Shown in pieces: positions 14,832 to 21,734 of a DNA stretch of 26,658 nucleotides. The translations under genes were made by a program, and so were the position numbers. Below the pieces are notes generated by a model, which did not search any database, was not told the origin of the DNA, and saw nothing but the letters and a program-made list of their open reading frames with translations. Positions within the stretch are counted from its first letter, which is position 1, and every line of letters begins with the position of its first letter. The DNA comes from Candidatus Omnitrophota bacterium (GTDB lineage: Bacteria; Omnitrophota; Gorgyraeia; Zapsychrales; Fredricksoniimonadaceae): NCBI GenBank assembly GCA_023247575.1, contig JAHFGE010000010.1:1-26658 (forward strand), read 5' to 3'.

Positions 14832-15431
14832 ATGTGGTTAATGACACGCTTAGCTATTGTTTTTTATGTTTGTATTATTTGGATCACTAGTTTAATTATC
14901 TTGCTTTTTGTCTTACATGCTGTTGATTTTGACAGCGTCAATCATCTTTTATCTATCGTTTATGAAAACCAAAAAATACGTATCATTGTTTTTGCCATTA
15001 CCTGCGGGATTATTTTTGTGAGTTTTTTATTGGAGAATTTAATTTACGGTCGCCGTCGCATGGAGCGCACCATTGCCTTTGATAATGCCTCCGGACGGGT
15101 GACGGTGTCTTTGGTGGCACTTGAGGAGCTCATCAAATCTTTAACATCGCAATTACCAGAAATCAAAGAGATCAAACCATTGGTTATGGCTAATAAAAAG
15201 GGTTTAGATGCTCAGATCAAACTTATTTTGCGATCTCAGGCCAACATTCCGGATTTGACAGCTAAATTACAGGACATGGTTCGCCGTAAAATCGAAGAAA
15301 CCATTGGGATGGAAGGTCGAATCAATGTCCGTATTCATGTCACAAGAATGGCTTTGGATGATCTCAAATCCAGGCGCCGTGTGGATATCATAGAGCAGCC
15401 ACAGGTTCCGTTCCATGGGTATCGGATATGA
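14832..15431 (+). CDS. AmaP-like membrane anchor with Asp23-like domain
   Basis: 199 aa with two predicted transmembrane helices (about 5-30 and 50-68) close to the N-terminus, then a cytoplasmic region with FDNASGRVTVSLVALEELIK and a long C-terminal alpha/beta stretch resembling a degenerate Asp23 domain. This matches AmaP of Staphylococcus and its relatives, which tether Asp23 to the membrane. GGGAGG precedes the ATG. It overlaps the phosphofructokinase by ATGA. Confidence 0.82.
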   Translation: MWLMTRLAIVFYVCIIWITSLIILLFVLHAVDFDSVNHLLSIVYENQKIRIIVFAITCGIIFVSFLLENLIYGRRRMERTIAFDNASGRVTVSLVALEELIKSLTSQLPEIKEIKPLVMANKKGLDAQIKLILRSQANIPDLTAKLQDMVRRKIEETIGMEGRINVRIHVTRMALDDLKSRRRVDIIEQPQVPFHGYRI

Positions 15432-16465
15432 AAAAGATTGGCATTTTAACAGGTGGGGCCGATTGCCCAGGTCTTAATTCCGTTATTCGTGCCGTGGTGC
15501 GCAAAGGGTTGCAGGAAGGCTTTGTGGTGACTGGCATTAAAAATGGCTGGCTGGGCTTAATTGAAAATGACATGAGAGTCTTGGATGTCAAATCCACCAC
15601 CGGTATTTTGGATCGCGGGGGTACTATTCTTGGAACCAGCCGAGTTAACCCTCTAGGTAATGATGATCACATTCGAAAAATTAAAGAGAATTACCAGAGA
15701 AGCGGCATTGATGCTCTCATTGTGGTTGGTGGAGAAGAAACTTTAAAAATCGCTCACTTTTTACATAAACACGATATTATACGGGCCGTGGGAGTGCCTA
15801 AATCCATTGACAATGCTCTTTCTGGTACAGATTATGCTTTTGGCTTCGATACAGCCGTTAACATCGCCACCCAGTGTATTGACCGCTTACACACCACGGC
15901 AGAGTCGCACCATCGTATTATGGTTATCGAAGTGATGGGTCTTTATACGGGATGGATTGCGTTGGAAGCCGGTATTGCCGGGGGAGCCGATATCATTTTG
16001 ATTCCCGAAATACCTGTCAATTTACATGAGCTTTATGATCTTTTGCACGAACGACATAAGCGTGGCAAACCTTTTAGCATCATTGTGATTTCCGAAGGTA
16101 CTAAAATAGATGGTTATTTATCCCGTTCAGGTATGGGCAATGAACTCATGGCTGAAAAACGTCGTTTTGGAAGTGTTGGGGAGTATTTGGCCAAAGCCAT
16201 TGAAGATAACACCAGTTATGAAACGCGGGTTACCGTTTTAGGGTACATTCAACGCGGAGGAACACCTACATCCTTTGACCGTGTTTTAGGCACCCGTTTT
16301 GGAGTCAAAGCGGTGGAGCTGGCCAAGGAACAAAAATTTGGTAAAATGGTCAGCCTCAAAGATAATAAGATCTGTTCTGTAGATATCGAGGAAGCTGTAC
16401 GGGAGCGTAAACAAGTCAGCCCAGAGTTAGTTGAAATTGCCGACATATTTTCGGCCAGACACTGA
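15428..16465 (+). CDS. 6-phosphofructokinase family protein (probably PPi-type or atypical)
   Basis: PfkA-superfamily enzyme of 345 aa, expected to phosphorylate fructose 6-phosphate. It has KIGILTGGADCPGLNSVIRA, then GGEETLKIA and GVPKSIDNALSGTDYAFG. The position that is Gly in ATP-dependent and Asp in PPi-dependent enzymes is E104 here, and K125 (PKSID) is the lysine typical of the PPi and mixed groups. The catalytic aspartate D128 is kept. The usual fructose-6-phosphate motif MGR is changed to MGL (L172, codon CTT at a site where CGT would give Arg). This could reduce activity or change substrate. The stop codon forms the left end of a hairpin. A second phosphofructokinase lies at the window end. 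Confidence 0.87.
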   Translation: MKKIGILTGGADCPGLNSVIRAVVRKGLQEGFVVTGIKNGWLGLIENDMRVLDVKSTTGILDRGGTILGTSRVNPLGNDDHIRKIKENYQRSGIDALIVVGGEETLKIAHFLHKHDIIRAVGVPKSIDNALSGTDYAFGFDTAVNIATQCIDRLHTTAESHHRIMVIEVMGLYTGWIALEAGIAGGADIILIPEIPVNLHELYDLLHERHKRGKPFSIIVISEGTKIDGYLSRSGMGNELMAEKRRFGSVGEYLAKAIEDNTSYETRVTVLGYIQRGGTPTSFDRVLGTRFGVKAVELAKEQKFGKMVSLKDNKICSVDIEEAVRERKQVSPELVEIADIFSARH

Positions 16466-16515
16466 TCCCGCCAAGGCGGGATCATCCTGAGCGAGCCCAA
16501 AGGGCGAGTCGAAGG
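16463..16515. repeat. Two-hairpin element after pfkA
   Basis: Hairpin 1 is TGATCCCGCC/GGCGGGATCA (16463-16484) with a 2-base loop, and includes the pfkA stop. Hairpin 2 (about 16485-16515) contains GCCC-AAA-GGGC inside a weaker TCCTGAG/CGAAGGA frame. The same order of two hairpins, with different stem bases, follows the tRNA at 18705-18752. No T-run follows hairpin 2, so it is probably not a terminator here. Confidence 0.75.
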
Positions 16516-16523
16516 ATTACCAC

Positions 16524-17093
16524 ATGAAAACTACCGTCGAACAAATTTTTTTTGAGTCTGTTGCAGTCAAGCAAGAAACTCTCAAGAAGAGTCTTCCTTT
16601 GATCATCAAATCTGCCGAAACTGTTATTGAAGCCTTTAAAAGCGGCCACAAACTTTTTTTCTGTGGTAATGGCGGCTCCGCTGCTGACAGCCAGCATATC
16701 GCTGCGGAGTTCGTTGGCCGTTTCCAAAAGGAGCGGCCGGCCTGGCCTGCCATTGCTTTAACGACGGATACTTCAGCCTTGACTGCTTTGGGCAATGATT
16801 ATACTTTTGATATTGTTTTTTCCCGTCAGTTGCAGGCCTTAGGGCAGAAGGGCGATGTGTTGATCGCCATTTCCACCAGCGGTAATTCCAAAAATGTCCT
16901 GGAAGCTGTCAAACAAGCCAAAAAGATGGGTATGAAAGCTATCGGTATGACTGGTGGCAGTGGCGGTCAGCTCGCAGGGCTTTGCGACATCGTTATTATT
17001 GCAGCATCTTCCAAAACCGCTCGTATCCAGGAATCCCACCTGGTCATATTCCATGCTATCTGCGAATTAGTGGAAAACAATCTCACCCAATAA
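16524..17093 (+). CDS. gmhA: Phosphoheptose isomerase (SIS domain)
   Basis: GmhA converts sedoheptulose 7-phosphate to D-glycero-D-manno-heptose 7-phosphate, the entry to ADP-heptose for LPS core. 189 aa. FFCGNGGSAADSQHIAAEFV contains the phosphate loop and catalytic E62; STSGNSKNV is the second SIS loop; QESHLVIFH carries the expected catalytic histidine (H172). All fit GmhA rather than DiaA. The nearby rfaE2 acts two to three steps later in the same pathway. The heptokinase, phosphatase and epimerase are not in the window. Confidence 0.93.
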   Translation: MKTTVEQIFFESVAVKQETLKKSLPLIIKSAETVIEAFKSGHKLFFCGNGGSAADSQHIAAEFVGRFQKERPAWPAIALTTDTSALTALGNDYTFDIVFSRQLQALGQKGDVLIAISTSGNSKNVLEAVKQAKKMGMKAIGMTGGSGGQLAGLCDIVIIAASSKTARIQESHLVIFHAICELVENNLTQ

Positions 17094-17110
17094 CCCCTCT
17101 TAACCAAAAT

Positions 17111-17141
17111 TTAACACACGTTTAAGATTTTATGTTACAAT
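17111..17141 (+). promoter_or_regulatory. Promoter with extended -10 before rfaE2
   Basis: TGTTACAAT (17133-17141) is an extended -10 (TGn plus TACAAT). A TTAACA at 17111-17116 could be a -35, though the 19-bp spacing is long. Transcription would start near 17148, just before the ATG at 17152. This favours that ATG over the one at 17140, which lies inside the -10. Confidence 0.5.
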
Positions 17142-17151
17142 GACCCCTCTT

Positions 17152-17643
17152 ATGATTTCTTTTGAGAGTAAAATTATTTCTGTTCAATCGCTTAAGAAGA
17201 AATTATTTTCCTTACGGGCCCAGGGAAGAACCATTGCCTTTACCAATGGTTGTTTTGACCTGATGCATTTAGGTCATGTCAAATACTTGCAGGCCGCTCG
17301 CCAAAAAAATCGAATTCTTATTGTCGGCTTAAACACTGATCAGTCGGTACGCCATATCAAAGGCGATTCTCGTCCTGTTTGTCCACAGCAATCCAGAGCC
17401 GCAGTTTTAGCGGCGCTCTCCAGTGTAGATTTTGTGGTTCTCTTTAATGAAGACACCCCCTATAAACTGATTCAAGCCCTTAAGCCAGATATCCTCATTA
17501 AGGGCGCGGACTGGAAGGGAAAAAGAATAGTCGGCGTTGACCTGGTCAAAGGGGTGGAATTTGTTAAATACATTAAGGGATTTTCTACGACGGGCACTAT
17601 TAGAAAAATGAAATATGGAAAAAGGTCTTTATCGCATTATTGA
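17152..17643 (+). CDS. rfaE2: D-glycero-beta-D-manno-heptose 1-phosphate adenylyltransferase
   Basis: Corresponds to the C-terminal half of HldE. It is a nucleotidyltransferase that makes ADP-heptose. IAFTNGCFDLMHLGHVKYLQ carries the HxGH active-site motif; IVGLNTDQSVRHIKGDSRPV and ILIKGADWKGKRIVG are typical of RfaE domain II, and it ends GFSTTGTIRK. About 163 aa from the ATG at 17152 (an alternative start at 17140 adds 4 residues). The kinase half is absent, so the pathway is split among separate genes as in many non-enterobacteria. The end overlaps thiD2 by 29 bases, which have no functional link to it. Confidence 0.93.
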   Translation: MISFESKIISVQSLKKKLFSLRAQGRTIAFTNGCFDLMHLGHVKYLQAARQKNRILIVGLNTDQSVRHIKGDSRPVCPQQSRAAVLAALSSVDFVVLFNEDTPYKLIQALKPDILIKGADWKGKRIVGVDLVKGVEFVKYIKGFSTTGTIRKMKYGKRSLSHY

Positions 17644-18019
17644 TGCCAATTTCAACCGGGCCAAGGAGGGTTTAAGGGTTTGCGAAGACATCAGTCGTTA
17701 TGTCTGGAACCAAAAAGTTTTGACAGGCTCTTTTAAAAAGTTACGCCATCAATTAACCCAAGTGGTTGCTGAATTAAACATCTTAAAATTGTTACAGGGC
17801 CGTCAGGCTGAAAGGGATGTAGGCCGGCCTAGTACGAAGAGTGAATTTAAAAGGAAAGATGTCCTTGCGGTTTTTTTTGCTAATACCCAAAGGGTTAAAG
17901 AGTCCCTGCGAGTTTTAGAAGAAACCATCAAACTTTTAAACCCATCAGCAGCAGAAGAGATTAAAACTTTACGGTATCGAATGTATGTCTTGGAGCAAAA
18001 AGCGGTTAAAAGACGCTAA
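17615..18019 (+). CDS. ThiD2-like domain protein (separated from ThiE)
   Basis: 134 aa that match the N-terminal ThiD2 domain found fused to ThiE in several bacteria. LYRIIDANFNRAKEGLRVCED is the domain signature, followed by KKLRHQL, RDVGRPSTKSEFKRKDV and FANTQRVKESLRVLEE. Experimental work on this family assigned hydroxymethylpyrimidine phosphate kinase activity, the step just before ThiE. Here the reading frame ends at 18019, 35 bases after the thiE ATG, so the domains are two proteins. A +1 shift at AAAA (18008-18011) would join them into one normal-looking fusion. Confidence 0.87.
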   Translation: MEKGLYRIIDANFNRAKEGLRVCEDISRYVWNQKVLTGSFKKLRHQLTQVVAELNILKLLQGRQAERDVGRPSTKSEFKRKDVLAVFFANTQRVKESLRVLEETIKLLNPSAAEEIKTLRYRMYVLEQKAVKRR

Positions 18020-18644
18020 TTTATATTTGATTTTAGATACAGACGTTCTTTCTTACAAAGGGTTGCTGCAAGTTTTAAAACCAGCTGTACGTTCTGGGGT
18101 CGATATAGTACAATTGCGGGACAAAAAAAGCAGCGCCAAAGAAATTTTAGAGTTTTGTCATCATATTAAGGCCATCACAAAGGGTAGAGCTTTATTTATT
18201 GTTAATGACAGGGTAGATTTGAGTATTTTAGCTGGTGCGGACGGTGTCCATTTAGGACAAGAAGATATTTCTTATATTCAGGCCAGAAAACTGATGGGGC
18301 CCAAGGCTATTATCGGTGTTTCCTGCCAAAAACTCGATCAGGCAAAAGCTGCTCAAAGGGCGGGAGTTGATTACATAGGGTTTGGCTCAATATTTAAGAC
18401 ACTCACCAAGCCACAGCGCCAATCCATGGATTTACAGTTATTTAAAACTGTCATACAAACAATTCAAATTCCAGTTTTTCCTATTGGCGGTATCAGTCGA
18501 GCGAATGTGAGGCAGTTGACACAGCTAGGTACCAGGCGCGCGGCTGTTTGCAGGGATGTTTTGTTGGCCCAAGACCCAGGGAAAGCAGTAAGGGAATTGA
18601 AATTTCAATTTACCATTAACCATGTACCAAAATTGCGGGGGTAA
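17985..18644 (+). CDS. thiE: Thiamine-phosphate synthase
   Basis: TIM-barrel enzyme that couples hydroxymethylpyrimidine pyrophosphate and thiazole phosphate into thiamine phosphate. LYLILDTD begins the domain, VDIVQLRDKKSSAKE and FIVNDRVDLSILAGADGVHL carry the pyrophosphate and Mg-binding residues, then GQEDISY, GVSCQ and DYIGFGSIFKTLTK, with GGISRANV near the end. 219 aa. The ATG at 17985 has no visible Shine-Dalgarno, so translation probably depends on coupling to thiD2 or on frameshifting. The stop codon (18642-18644) lies within the tRNA gene, a 10-base overlap. Confidence 0.92.
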   Translation: MSWSKKRLKDANLYLILDTDVLSYKGLLQVLKPAVRSGVDIVQLRDKKSSAKEILEFCHHIKAITKGRALFIVNDRVDLSILAGADGVHLGQEDISYIQARKLMGPKAIIGVSCQKLDQAKAAQRAGVDYIGFGSIFKTLTKPQRQSMDLQLFKTVIQTIQIPVFPIGGISRANVRQLTQLGTRRAAVCRDVLLAQDPGKAVRELKFQFTINHVPKLRG

Positions 18645-18705
18645 TTCAGTGGTAGAATTTCAGCTTCCCAAGCTGAGTACGCGGGTTCGATTCCCGTCCC
18701 CCGCT
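18635..18705 (+). tRNA. tRNA-Gly (anticodon CCC)
   Basis: A full cloverleaf can be drawn. Acceptor GCGGGGG (18635-18641) pairs with CCCCCGC (18698-18704). D stem ATTC/GAAT. Anticodon stem TCAGC/GCTGA encloses loop TTCCCAA, giving anticodon CCC at 18667-18669, which reads GGG. The variable loop is GTAC, and the T arm is GCGGG-TTCGATT-CCCGT. T at 18705 is the discriminator, and CCA is not encoded. The size of 71 nt is normal for tRNA-Gly. The first 10 bases are shared with the end of thiE. Confidence 0.95.
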
Positions 18706-18758
18706 GATTCCGCCAATGGCGGAATCACCCTGAGGCAACAAAGCCGAAGGGTTTTCTT
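18705..18758 (+). terminator. Two-hairpin element after tRNA-Gly, possible terminator
   Basis: Hairpin 1, TGATTCCGCC/GGCGGAATCA with loop AAT, spans 18705-18727. Hairpin 2, ACCCT..GGC with GCC..AGGGT (727-731 and 734-736 with 743-745 and 748-752 of the 18,000 block), is followed by TTTTCTT. The second hairpin plus T-run is a fair intrinsic terminator for the thiE/tRNA transcript. The whole unit has the same layout as 16463-16515, so a repeat may have been adopted as a terminator. Confidence 0.6.
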
Positions 18759-18768
18759 AAAGAAAGAT

Positions 18769-19449
18769 ATGTTTAAATATTTAATTTTGTTCTTTGTTTT
18801 AGTTTCTGGTTTTCTGGCTGGTTGCGCGACGACGGAATATCGAGCATTGCCGCTGCCTCCTCAAGCGGCGGCGCCTCTGCCCAAGCCGCAGGGCATTTAC
18901 CATAAGGTGCACAAGGGCCAGACTCTTTGGCGGATTGCCAAAGCATATGGGGTTAATATAGAGGATATGATTGCAGCCAATAATATTCCTCATGCCGCCG
19001 CCATTGAAGTAGGTCAACTGCTTTTGATTCCTGGAGCCAAAGAATCTCAAGAGATTGCCGTCAGTCATACACCGGCTGCCAATAAAGATGAGTTTATCTG
19101 GCCCATGAAGGGCAGGGTGCTTTCTTATTTTAATGATCGCCATGGGGAAGGGGTTAACCGCGGCATTGATATTGAAACCAATGACGGTGATACGGTCAGA
19201 GCCTCCCGAGAGGGCAAAGTCATTCTAGCTGATTATCTGGGCGGTTATCATCAAACCGTCATGATTGATCATGGCGATGGATTTATTTCCGTGTACGCTC
19301 AAAATAGGAAATTACTGGTCAAGCTGGGAGACCATATTTATAAGGGGGACCCGATCGCTCAAGTAGGGTCAGTGACGAATCGCAGTTTTTTACATTTTGA
19401 AATCCGTAAAGGTGAAAAAGCCACCAATCCTTTGTACTATTTACTATGA
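18769..19449 (+). CDS. NlpD-like lipoprotein with LysM and degenerate M23 (LytM) domains
   Basis: 226 aa from the ATG at 18769; a longer in-frame reading begins before the tRNA and is not credible. The lipoprotein signal ends at LAGC (C19). A LysM domain (about 43-87, YHKVHKGQTLWRIAKAYGV) binds peptidoglycan. The LytM domain (about 100-225) has lost catalytic ligands: the first metal histidine is Asn (NRGIDIE), and the HxH motif is FLHFEIR. The same losses occur in E. coli NlpD, which activates cell-wall amidases instead of cutting. A role in daughter-cell separation is therefore likely. The end overlaps the AAA ATPase gene by ATGA. Confidence 0.88.
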   Translation: MFKYLILFFVLVSGFLAGCATTEYRALPLPPQAAAPLPKPQGIYHKVHKGQTLWRIAKAYGVNIEDMIAANNIPHAAAIEVGQLLLIPGAKESQEIAVSHTPAANKDEFIWPMKGRVLSYFNDRHGEGVNRGIDIETNDGDTVRASREGKVILADYLGGYHQTVMIDHGDGFISVYAQNRKLLVKLGDHIYKGDPIAQVGSVTNRSFLHFEIRKGEKATNPLYYLL

Positions 19450-21083
19450 CTTTAACAGACTCTGATTATAATTTTTTTGGCCGTCGCGAGATCCTGGATA
19501 TTTTAAACAAACGCGTGCTTGGGCTCAAAGACGGCTATCGTCAAAATCTGGCCCTTTTAGGCAGCCGTTATGTGGGTAAAACTGCCCTTTTGGGCCGGTT
19601 TATGCTGGATTTTGAAGACCGTGATGTGATTATTCTTTATCTGGATTTGGAATCCCGCGATTTTGGTTATTTTACCCGGCAGTTTTGCAAGGGACTTTTG
19701 TACCATTTTTTAAAGAGTCAGAATCTTGGTTTCCATGAAGATTTAAAATTGCTTTGCGAAGCCTGCCGGTCTTTAATTCCAGCGACCACGAAAGCCGTGG
19801 AACTTATTGATGCTCTATTTAAAGAAGGTAAAAGCAATGATGTTTATACGGCCCTGTTAAATCTGCCCGAAGTTTTTTTTCAGGAAACCAAAAAATCCTT
19901 AGTCCTCATCTTTGATGAATTCCAAAATTTAGAAAATTTTCCCGTGACTGATGTCTTTGTGGACTTGGGCAAGCGCATCATGACCCAGAAAAACTCTTTG
20001 TACATTGTCACCAGTTCCCGTCAGTCTGAAGGCCAGACCATTCTTTCCCAGAAGCTTTCCTTGCTTTTTGGCAACTTTGAAATCATTGCAGTTGGCCCCT
20101 TTGATTTAGCCACCAGTCAAGGCCTTATTGATCATAATTTGGAAGGCATTAAAATCGGTCTGCATTTAAAAAATTTTATTACTGATTTTACCGGCGGGTT
20201 TCCTTTATATATCAATATGCTTTGTCAGGAACTTATTTGTTTGACAGCTATACACCAGCAGAAAGAAATTTATGCGCCGATGTTGACCCAGGCGATTGAA
20301 AATTTGGTTTTCAACTCCTGGGGGGTGATCAGCCGTCATTTTGAACTGACCATGAGTGATTTATGCCGTGGTAAAACATCTGGCAGTTTGTGCCCCTTAC
20401 TAATAGCCCTCGCAGAGGGCAAGCATCGCATTACAGATGCAGCCCAATATTTAAACCTTAAACCCTCTCGAGTGACCCAAAGGATCAATAGTTTGCTGGA
20501 AGCGGATATCATCGAAAAAAACAACAGTTACTATCATATTAAAGATAAATTGTTCCAATATTGGATCAAATATGTCTATCAGCGTCGCATGAAAGCCATT
20601 GATTTGGAGCCCGCCAAGGGCCGTAAAAGTTTCAAGGAAGAAATCGGTCGATGTGTCAATGAGTTTCAGCTGGTGGCACGCAAGGATTTATCCTTAAGAT
20701 TCACAGACCTTTTGCATAAATTTGATGAAGAGGTTTTTGATCTGAGTGGACGCCGGTATAAATTGTCTTCCTTTAAAGAAGTTACTCAAATCAAAATCGG
20801 CATGGGCACAGGAAGTTTCCTGGATGCGCTTCTGGCTAATTCCTCTGAAGGGCAATGGCTGATTGTGCTTAAAAAAGATCCCGTTTTAGAGCATGATTTA
20901 AGCATTTTAACGCAGGAAATCAAAAAATTATCGCCCAGACCAAGCCGCTGCGTCTTAGTGGCTTTAAGCGGATTGGATGAAAGTGCCAGGGTGCATGCTT
21001 TGCAGGAGAAATGGTGGATTTGGAACGAAGGAGAAGTCAATACCCTCATGCATTTATACGACCAACCTTACCTGACAAGATGA
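19446..21083 (+). CDS. AAA/STAND-like ATPase of unknown function
   Basis: 545 aa. The N-terminal P-loop domain has Walker A GSRYVGKT (39-46) and Walker B SLVLIFDEFQ with D157-E158, followed by IVTSSRQSE as a sensor-like strand. Next come a lid and a winged-helix region with KPSRVTQRINSLLEADIIEK and KDKLFQYWIKYVY, the arrangement of archaeal-type ATPases with a DUF234-like tail. The last ~170 residues contain alternating strands and helices (GQWLIVLKKD, SRCVLVALSG) that could be a decayed nuclease-like fold; I cannot identify metal residues with confidence. The 4-bp overlap suggests co-translation with the NlpD-like lipoprotein. Substrate and role are unknown. Confidence 0.75.
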   Translation: MTLTDSDYNFFGRREILDILNKRVLGLKDGYRQNLALLGSRYVGKTALLGRFMLDFEDRDVIILYLDLESRDFGYFTRQFCKGLLYHFLKSQNLGFHEDLKLLCEACRSLIPATTKAVELIDALFKEGKSNDVYTALLNLPEVFFQETKKSLVLIFDEFQNLENFPVTDVFVDLGKRIMTQKNSLYIVTSSRQSEGQTILSQKLSLLFGNFEIIAVGPFDLATSQGLIDHNLEGIKIGLHLKNFITDFTGGFPLYINMLCQELICLTAIHQQKEIYAPMLTQAIENLVFNSWGVISRHFELTMSDLCRGKTSGSLCPLLIALAEGKHRITDAAQYLNLKPSRVTQRINSLLEADIIEKNNSYYHIKDKLFQYWIKYVYQRRMKAIDLEPAKGRKSFKEEIGRCVNEFQLVARKDLSLRFTDLLHKFDEEVFDLSGRRYKLSSFKEVTQIKIGMGTGSFLDALLANSSEGQWLIVLKKDPVLEHDLSILTQEIKKLSPRPSRCVLVALSGLDESARVHALQEKWWIWNEGEVNTLMHLYDQPYLTR

Positions 21084-21103
21084 AAATGATCCAATCGTAT
21101 TTA

Positions 21104-21210
21104 GACCCTTCGATTCGCCTTTCAGGCTCACTCACCTCGTGCCGAGCACCTCTAGCAAAGCACTCGGTGCGAGGCAGGGTGACCCCTGAAAGAAAAACAT
21201 CCGAGGGGTC
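21104..21210. repeat. Large composite hairpin enclosing 45-bp element copy 2
   Basis: The core 45-bp element (21133-21177) matches the one at 5674-5718 at 44 of 45 positions. Around it, CTTTCAGG (21119-21126) pairs with CCTGAAAG (21185-21192), TCAC with GTGA, and outermost GACCC (21104-21108) with GGGTC (21206-21210). The outer 3' arm overlaps GAGGGG, the only Shine-Dalgarno candidate for the next gene, so the fold could hide it. Confidence 0.8.
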
Positions 21211-21687
21211 ATGAAAATTGCCGTCCTTGCTGATACGCATTCCTTGAGATTACCGCCACAGCTCTTAGAGGCGCTTAAAAAAGTGGATTTGATCATCCAT
21301 GCCGGTGATCTCTGTGATTTGGCAACGCTTAAAAATCTGCAGAATATTAAAGAAGTTAAGGCGGTGCAGGGCAATATGTGCGATCCGCAAGTCAAAAAGA
21401 AATTGCCGCTGACACAATATTTTGAGTGTGAAGGTATTAAAATTGGCGTTTTTCATGGTCATTTACCTTCTAAGGACGCATTGGCCAATGCCAGGCAGCA
21501 GTTTAAAGATACCCCCGTTGACATTGTGATCTTTGGCCATTCCCACCAGGCCTTGAACCAGACCATTGGCCAGACTATTTTTTTCAATCCCGGCAGCCCC
21601 AATGATGTGGCCAAAGCCCAGTTCTTCTCCTATGGCCTGCTCGAAATCCACAATGGTAAAATCAAGGCGGAGATTGTTAAATTGTAG
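21211..21687 (+). CDS. YfcE/MJ0936-type metallophosphoesterase
   Basis: 158-aa calcineurin-like phosphoesterase of the small YfcE class, which cleaves phosphodiesters such as model nucleotide substrates; the natural substrate is generally unclear. Metal-site motifs are in order: ADTHS, HAGDLCD, QGNMCD, FHGHLP and FGHSHQ, then FFNPGSPND. Length is normal. The ATG lies immediately after the 3' arm of the composite hairpin, with GAGGGG (21203-21208) only 2 bases away. It is separate from the ATPase upstream (127-bp gap) and the HIT gene downstream. Confidence 0.92.
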   Translation: MKIAVLADTHSLRLPPQLLEALKKVDLIIHAGDLCDLATLKNLQNIKEVKAVQGNMCDPQVKKKLPLTQYFECEGIKIGVFHGHLPSKDALANARQQFKDTPVDIVIFGHSHQALNQTIGQTIFFNPGSPNDVAKAQFFSYGLLEIHNGKIKAEIVKL

Positions 21688-21717
21688 ACGAAAACTGCTA
21701 GCCAAGACGAGAATCTC

Positions 21718-21726
21718 TGCTAAAAT
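21718..21726 (+). promoter_or_regulatory. Extended -10 promoter before the HIT gene
   Basis: TGC followed by TAAAAT (21721-21726) is an extended -10. No convincing -35 is visible. Transcription from it would begin at about 21733-21734, essentially at the ATG at 21735, so the transcript would be leaderless or nearly so. Confidence 0.45.
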
Positions 21727-21734
21727 ACCCTTCT

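Noticed and set aside
17094..17139. TPP riboswitch for the thiamine genes
   Set aside because: No CUGAGA-type core or matching helices upstream of thiD2; the genes lie inside a run-through operon.
18622..18768. Upstream in-frame extension of the NlpD-like gene
   Set aside because: It would translate through the tRNA and its hairpin; the lipoprotein signal begins at 18769.
21132..21395. Minus-strand frame whose N-terminal part lies in the YfcE gene and C-terminal part in the hairpin
   Set aside because: Shares peptides with the frame at 5574 only because both read through the same 45-bp repeat; no coding support.
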